From Bacteroidales bacterium (GTDB lineage: Bacteria; Bacteroidota; Bacteroidia; Bacteroidales; SMBSF77): a stretch of 7,283 nucleotides of DNA. The position numbers were made by a program, and so were the translations under genes. The notes under the pieces were generated by a model. That model did not search any database and was not told where the DNA came from. It saw only the letters and a list, made by a program, of their open reading frames with translations. The stretch spans positions 1 through 7,283 of the forward strand of contig JAIOTT010000154.1 in assembly GCA_021106655.1 (NCBI GenBank), given 5' to 3'. Positions 4,866-7,283 of the stretch are shown here, piece by piece (within the stretch, counting starts at the first letter, position 1; the number at the start of each line of letters is the position of its first letter).

Positions 4866-6101
4866 ATGAAAAAGAAACTTTTATTTGCAGTTATTTTAAT
4901 TGTTGTTTCAGCAGTAATCTACACTTCATGTGACAAGGATGATGATGGAACAGGGGTAACATCTATTATCGTAAGTCCGGCCGACACTACAGTCTCACAC
5001 AGTAAAGGAACAATTCAATATTCTTGTGTGGTAAATTATACCAATGGGCAATCTATCGATGGAACAACTCATGTTAGCTGGGGTTCTTCTGACGTTAACA
5101 CAGCAATTATTTCAAATGCCGGCGCCACAAAAGGCTTAGCATCAACAGTAGGAAGTGGTGTTACAATGATCACTGCTTCATTAGAAGGTGTTCAGGGCGC
5201 AGCTACTTTAGAAGTCTCAGGTTTAAGAGGAACTGCTATAAACGAATATATTAATAATTATTTAGGATCGGAATTGAGCAGCCTTGGCTGGACCGGTGCT
5301 GTTGCCGGTTGTATTGCGGGGGATATTTCCATGGAAGCTCACAATAAGGTGATCCAAAGAATGAACTATTTCAGAAAGATTGTTGGGCTACCCGGTACCA
5401 TAACATTTAATGCTGGACAAACCGATATGTGTCAGGAGTGTGCTTTGATGATGAAAGCAAATAATTCTCTTAGCCATAATCCACCTCCTTCCTGGTTATG
5501 TTATACAGCTGACGGAGCTTATGCTGCCGGAGGTTCAAATATTGCCTGGGGTATTCATTCCGTAAATGCAATTACAGGATATATTGAAGATCCGGGAGCA
5601 AATAACACCGGTGTTGGTCACCGCACCTGGATTCTTCTCCCTGAACTTATAGCAATGGGAGACGGATCTACTGATAACACTAATTCCATTATGTGGAAAG
5701 AAAACCTTGGCTCAGTTCCCTCAAGTGCACCCGATTATATTGCATATCCTCCAAACGGTTATATTCCTTCATCATTGGTATTCCCAAGATGGTCGTTCAG
5801 TATTTTTGAGGCTGGTTTCAGCTCTGCCACTGTTACTATGACAGATGATTCCGGAAACAATGTCAGCCTGAATATTATTGACAGGATTTCAGGATATAAA
5901 CCTGACAACAGAATAGTCTGGGAACCTTCAGGTATCAACACAAGTAGTGTAACAGATGTAACATATACTGTTACAGTTGCAAATGTAACTAACACTTCTC
6001 AGGCATCTTATACATATGATGTAATACTGTTTAAACCACCAACAGTAAAAACCGGATACCAGAAAATTAAAGAAGAAAAGGTGGAGTTCGAAATACGTTA
6101 G
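4866..6101 (+). CDS. Surface lipoprotein with BIG2-like and CAP/SCP domains
   Basis: A 411-residue exported lipoprotein. Residues 1-21 are a lipoprotein signal peptide (KKK, hydrophobic core, lipobox YTSC) with lipidation at C22. C22 is followed by DKDDDG, resembling the Bacteroidota lipoprotein export signal, so display on the cell surface is inferred. Residues about 30-117 form a BIG2-type Ig-like domain (SIIVSPADTTV, VSWGSSD, TMITASLEG). Residues about 159-275 are a CAP/SCP-like domain: the NYFRKIVGLPG helix, SLSH with H204, SNIAWG where many relatives have GENI, and GHRTWILLPE with H252 then MGDG. The usual glutamate of the GENI position is serine here, so the classical putative CAP His/Glu cluster is incomplete and enzymatic activity is doubtful. 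The C-terminal part (about 310-396, ending YTYDVILFKPP) is a beta-rich domain that accompanies some bacterial CAP proteins. Role unknown; binding or envelope functions are possible. It is divergent from aroB, convergent with ald, and transcribed alone. Confidence 0.88.
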   Translation: MKKKLLFAVILIVVSAVIYTSCDKDDDGTGVTSIIVSPADTTVSHSKGTIQYSCVVNYTNGQSIDGTTHVSWGSSDVNTAIISNAGATKGLASTVGSGVTMITASLEGVQGAATLEVSGLRGTAINEYINNYLGSELSSLGWTGAVAGCIAGDISMEAHNKVIQRMNYFRKIVGLPGTITFNAGQTDMCQECALMMKANNSLSHNPPPSWLCYTADGAYAAGGSNIAWGIHSVNAITGYIEDPGANNTGVGHRTWILLPELIAMGDGSTDNTNSIMWKENLGSVPSSAPDYIAYPPNGYIPSSLVFPRWSFSIFEAGFSSATVTMTDDSGNNVSLNIIDRISGYKPDNRIVWEPSGINTSSVTDVTYTVTVANVTNTSQASYTYDVILFKPPTVKTGYQKIKEEKVEFEIR

Positions 6102-6106
6102 AAGAA

Positions 6107-6142
6107 GTGGCAGTAGCAGGAGCAGTGGCAGTAAGTGCTGCA
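6107..6142. repeat. Degenerate 6-bp array, unit GTGGCA
   Basis: Units in register directly after the lipoprotein stop codon: GTGGCA, GTAGCA, GGAGCA, GTGGCA, GTAAGT, GCTGCA. The first four are close and the last two decayed. Because the period is a multiple of three it also resembles coding sequence, but it lies beyond the TAG at 6099-6101. Confidence 0.5.
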
Positions 6143-6188
6143 ACTGCTCAAAAACTCATCACTTAATACAAGATTATTCTTTTTCTAC

Positions 6189-6231
6189 CACAAAGGATGC
6201 ACAAAGTACCTCACGAAGGTGCACGAAGGAT
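6189..6231. repeat. Degenerate 10-12-bp array with CACAAAG/CACGAAG core
   Basis: The cores CACAAAGG (6189), CACAAAGT (6200), CACGAAGG (6212) and CACGAAGG (6222) recur at steps of 11, 12 and 10 bp. The core matches the words in the inverted repeats at 4687-4778 and, less closely, 3355-3472. No opposing arm is seen here, so this may be half of such an element. Confidence 0.6.
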
Positions 6232-6252
6232 ATTAGAATTCAATCTTTGAAT

Positions 6253-6396
6253 CTGTATATCTGCATATCTGTACACCTGTATATCTGTACACCTGTATAT
6301 CTGTACACCTGTATATCTGCATATCTGTACACCTGTATATCTGTATATCTGTACACCTGTATATCTGCATATCTGTACACCTGTATATCTGTATAT
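6253..6396. repeat. 18-unit 8-bp tandem array with three word variants
   Basis: Eighteen 8-bp units run without a single register slip. Only three words are used: A = CTGTATAT, B = CTGTACAC, C = CTGCATAT, in the order A C B A B A B A C B A A B A C B A A. Units 8-12 and 14-18 are identical (ACBAA), giving a 48-bp higher-order period, and the first four units repeat its start. All variation is confined to positions 4, 6 and 8 of the word and is always a transition. It lies between convergent genes and is non-coding. Confidence 0.96.
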
Positions 6397-6401
6397 CTTT
6401 C

Positions 6402-6436
6402 CTGCCTACTGTGGACTGCAGACTGCTTACTGGAAA
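6402..6436. repeat. 7-bp array, unit CTGNNNA, overlapping the ald 3' end
   Basis: Five units in register: CTGCCTA, CTGTGGA, CTGCAGA, CTGCTTA, CTGGAAA. CTG and the final A are invariant and the middle three bases vary freely. The fourth unit contains the ald stop codon (TTA at 6427-6429 on plus) and the fifth covers its last codons. It begins 6 bp after the 8-bp array ends. Confidence 0.75.
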
Positions 6437-7283
6437 GCAGCCATAAGCAATTCGATATCCTGGAAAGGTAGTGTATAATATTCGCTGATATGTTTTTTGG
6501 CAAGAATCCCATTAAAGAGGTAAATGCCATGGCGCATGCCATAGTCCATTTTTACCATATTTGTCATCCCTCCTTCTTCTCCAATTTTTAAAAGCATAGG
6601 AACGAAGAAGTTACTAAGGGCATAGGAGCCTGTGTTCGGCACTCTTGATGCAATATTGGGAACGCAATAATGAGTTACATCGTATTTTTTATAAACCGGA
6701 TCATCATGACTTGTTACTCTTGAAGTTTCAAAGCAACCACCCTGATCAATACTGACATCAACAATAACTGCACCGGCTTTCATCTCTTTAACCATATCTT
6801 CGGTAACTATACAGGAAGTCCTTCCCTCTCCGGAATGTATGGCACCAATAGCAACATCAGCCTCCCTTATTGCTTTTCTTAAAGTCTTTGGGTGAAGTAT
6901 AGAAGTGTAAATTGATGTTTTGAGATTTTGTTGAAGTCTTCTGAGCTTGTATATTGAATTATCGAATACCTTTACAGATGCTCCCATTCCAAGTGCAGCT
7001 CTTGCTGCATATTCACTAACAGTGCCAGCTCCTATGATAACTACTTCTGCAGGAGTAATGCCGGAAAAACCACCAAGCATCATCCCCTTCCCATAAGCCG
7101 GGTCACACAGGTAATCAGCTGCAACATATATTGAAGCGGTCCCGGCAATCTCACTCATTAAACGAATTACAGGAAATGTTTTAGTTACATCTTTAATATA
7201 TTCAAATCCCAGGGCTGTAACCTTCTTCTTCATCATTTCCTTAAAAAATTCACTTTTCTGAATTGTCAGGTGGAGTGCTGAAA
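6427..7283 (-). CDS. ald: Alanine dehydrogenase, C-terminal part (runs off the window)
   Basis: Cytoplasmic NAD-dependent enzyme of the alanine dehydrogenase/transhydrogenase-alpha family, interconverting L-alanine with pyruvate and ammonium. A start at the internal ATG at 7236 would be wrong: the frame stays open through 7281, and the codons upstream read SALHLTIQ, whose H4 aligns with the catalytic histidine (H96 of the M. tuberculosis enzyme, in LHLAA). Counting from there, 284 residues are present. They include SEIAGTASIYVAA; the NAD loop GAGTVSEYAARAALGMG (from residue 84) with D107 ending the next strand; catalytic D179 in VDVSIDQGG; and N209 in HYCVPNIASRVP. The D-to-N spacing of 30 equals that of D270/N300 in the M. 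tuberculosis enzyme. About 90-120 N-terminal residues are missing. The SIDQGG and CVPNIASRVP motifs favour alanine dehydrogenase over transhydrogenase. The stop codon lies within a 7-bp array, and the gene converges with the lipoprotein gene. Confidence 0.93.
   Translation of the reverse strand, partial: SALHLTIQKSEFFKEMMKKKVTALGFEYIKDVTKTFPVIRLMSEIAGTASIYVAADYLCDPAYGKGMMLGGFSGITPAEVVIIGAGTVSEYAARAALGMGASVKVFDNSIYKLRRLQQNLKTSIYTSILHPKTLRKAIREADVAIGAIHSGEGRTSCIVTEDMVKEMKAGAVIVDVSIDQGGCFETSRVTSHDDPVYKKYDVTHYCVPNIASRVPNTGSYALSNFFVPMLLKIGEEGGMTNMVKMDYGMRHGIYLFNGILAKKHISEYYTLPFQDIELLMAAFQ

Larger units (their letters stand above)
6102..6426. other. 325-bp convergent gap between the lipoprotein gene and ald, made mostly of arrays
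   Basis: No gene is supported. The segment holds four successive short-period arrays: about 6 bp (6107-6142), about 11 bp (6189-6231), 8 bp (6253-6396) and 7 bp (6402 into ald). Open frames across the 8-bp array arise because its words contain no stop in several frames. No clear rho-independent terminator is seen for either converging gene. Confidence 0.8.

Noticed and set aside
6253..6396. CRISPR array
   Set aside because: Units are 8 bp with no unique spacers, and there is no cas gene; the same applies to the other arrays.
6240..6542. Open frames on both strands across the 8-bp array (repetitive YRYTDIQV-like peptides)
   Set aside because: They arise because the words lack stop codons; the minus-strand one also overlaps ald out of frame, and there is no start context or known family.
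7234..7236. ATG at 7236 as the true start of ald
   Set aside because: The upstream codons stay open to the edge and match the family's catalytic LHL region, so the gene continues beyond the window.

Overview
The window looks like chromosomal DNA from a member of the Bacteroidota, probably an environmental or anaerobic Bacteroidales-type organism. It is AT-rich. One gene has a clear Bacteroidota promoter (TTTG, 22-bp spacer, TATATTTG), and Shine-Dalgarno sequences are not evident. A secreted protein carries the Ig-like module common in the surface proteins of this phylum. A lipoprotein has an acidic Cys-Asp-Lys-Asp-Asp-Asp start resembling the Bacteroidota lipoprotein export signal. The assignment rests on these features, not on a database match.

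Layout from left to right: (1) on the minus strand, the N-terminal 234 residues of a secreted protein with a cohesin-like and an Ig-like domain, running off the left edge; (2) on the minus strand, a LutA/YkgE-type two-CCG-domain iron-sulfur protein; (3) on the minus strand, aroB followed by aroA, two shikimate-pathway enzymes (steps 2 and 6) separated by 186 bp; (4) on the plus strand, divergent from aroB, a lipoprotein with a BIG2-like and a CAP/SCP domain; (5) on the minus strand, convergent with the lipoprotein, the C-terminal 284 residues of an alanine dehydrogenase whose frame stays open to the right edge.

Functionally this is a mix of housekeeping metabolism (chorismate synthesis, lactate-type oxidation, alanine/pyruvate interconversion) and cell-surface proteins. 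Apart from aroB-aroA, the neighbours do not form one pathway. No phage, transposase, CRISPR, toxin or defence gene is visible.

The striking part is the non-coding DNA. Every intergenic space holds one or more arrays of very short, slightly variable words with a fixed period: 7 bp and 8 bp after lutA; 9 bp, 9 bp and 7 bp between lutA and aroA; 8-9 bp words arranged as large inverted repeats on both sides of aroB; then about 6, 11, 8 and 7 bp in the convergent gap before ald. Most arrays have their own word, but three share a CACAAAG/CGCAAAG core. The 8-bp array at 6253-6396 has three word variants with a 48-bp higher-order period, and the 7-bp array beside it contains the ald stop codon. These arrays are the best candidates for something undescribed in this window.
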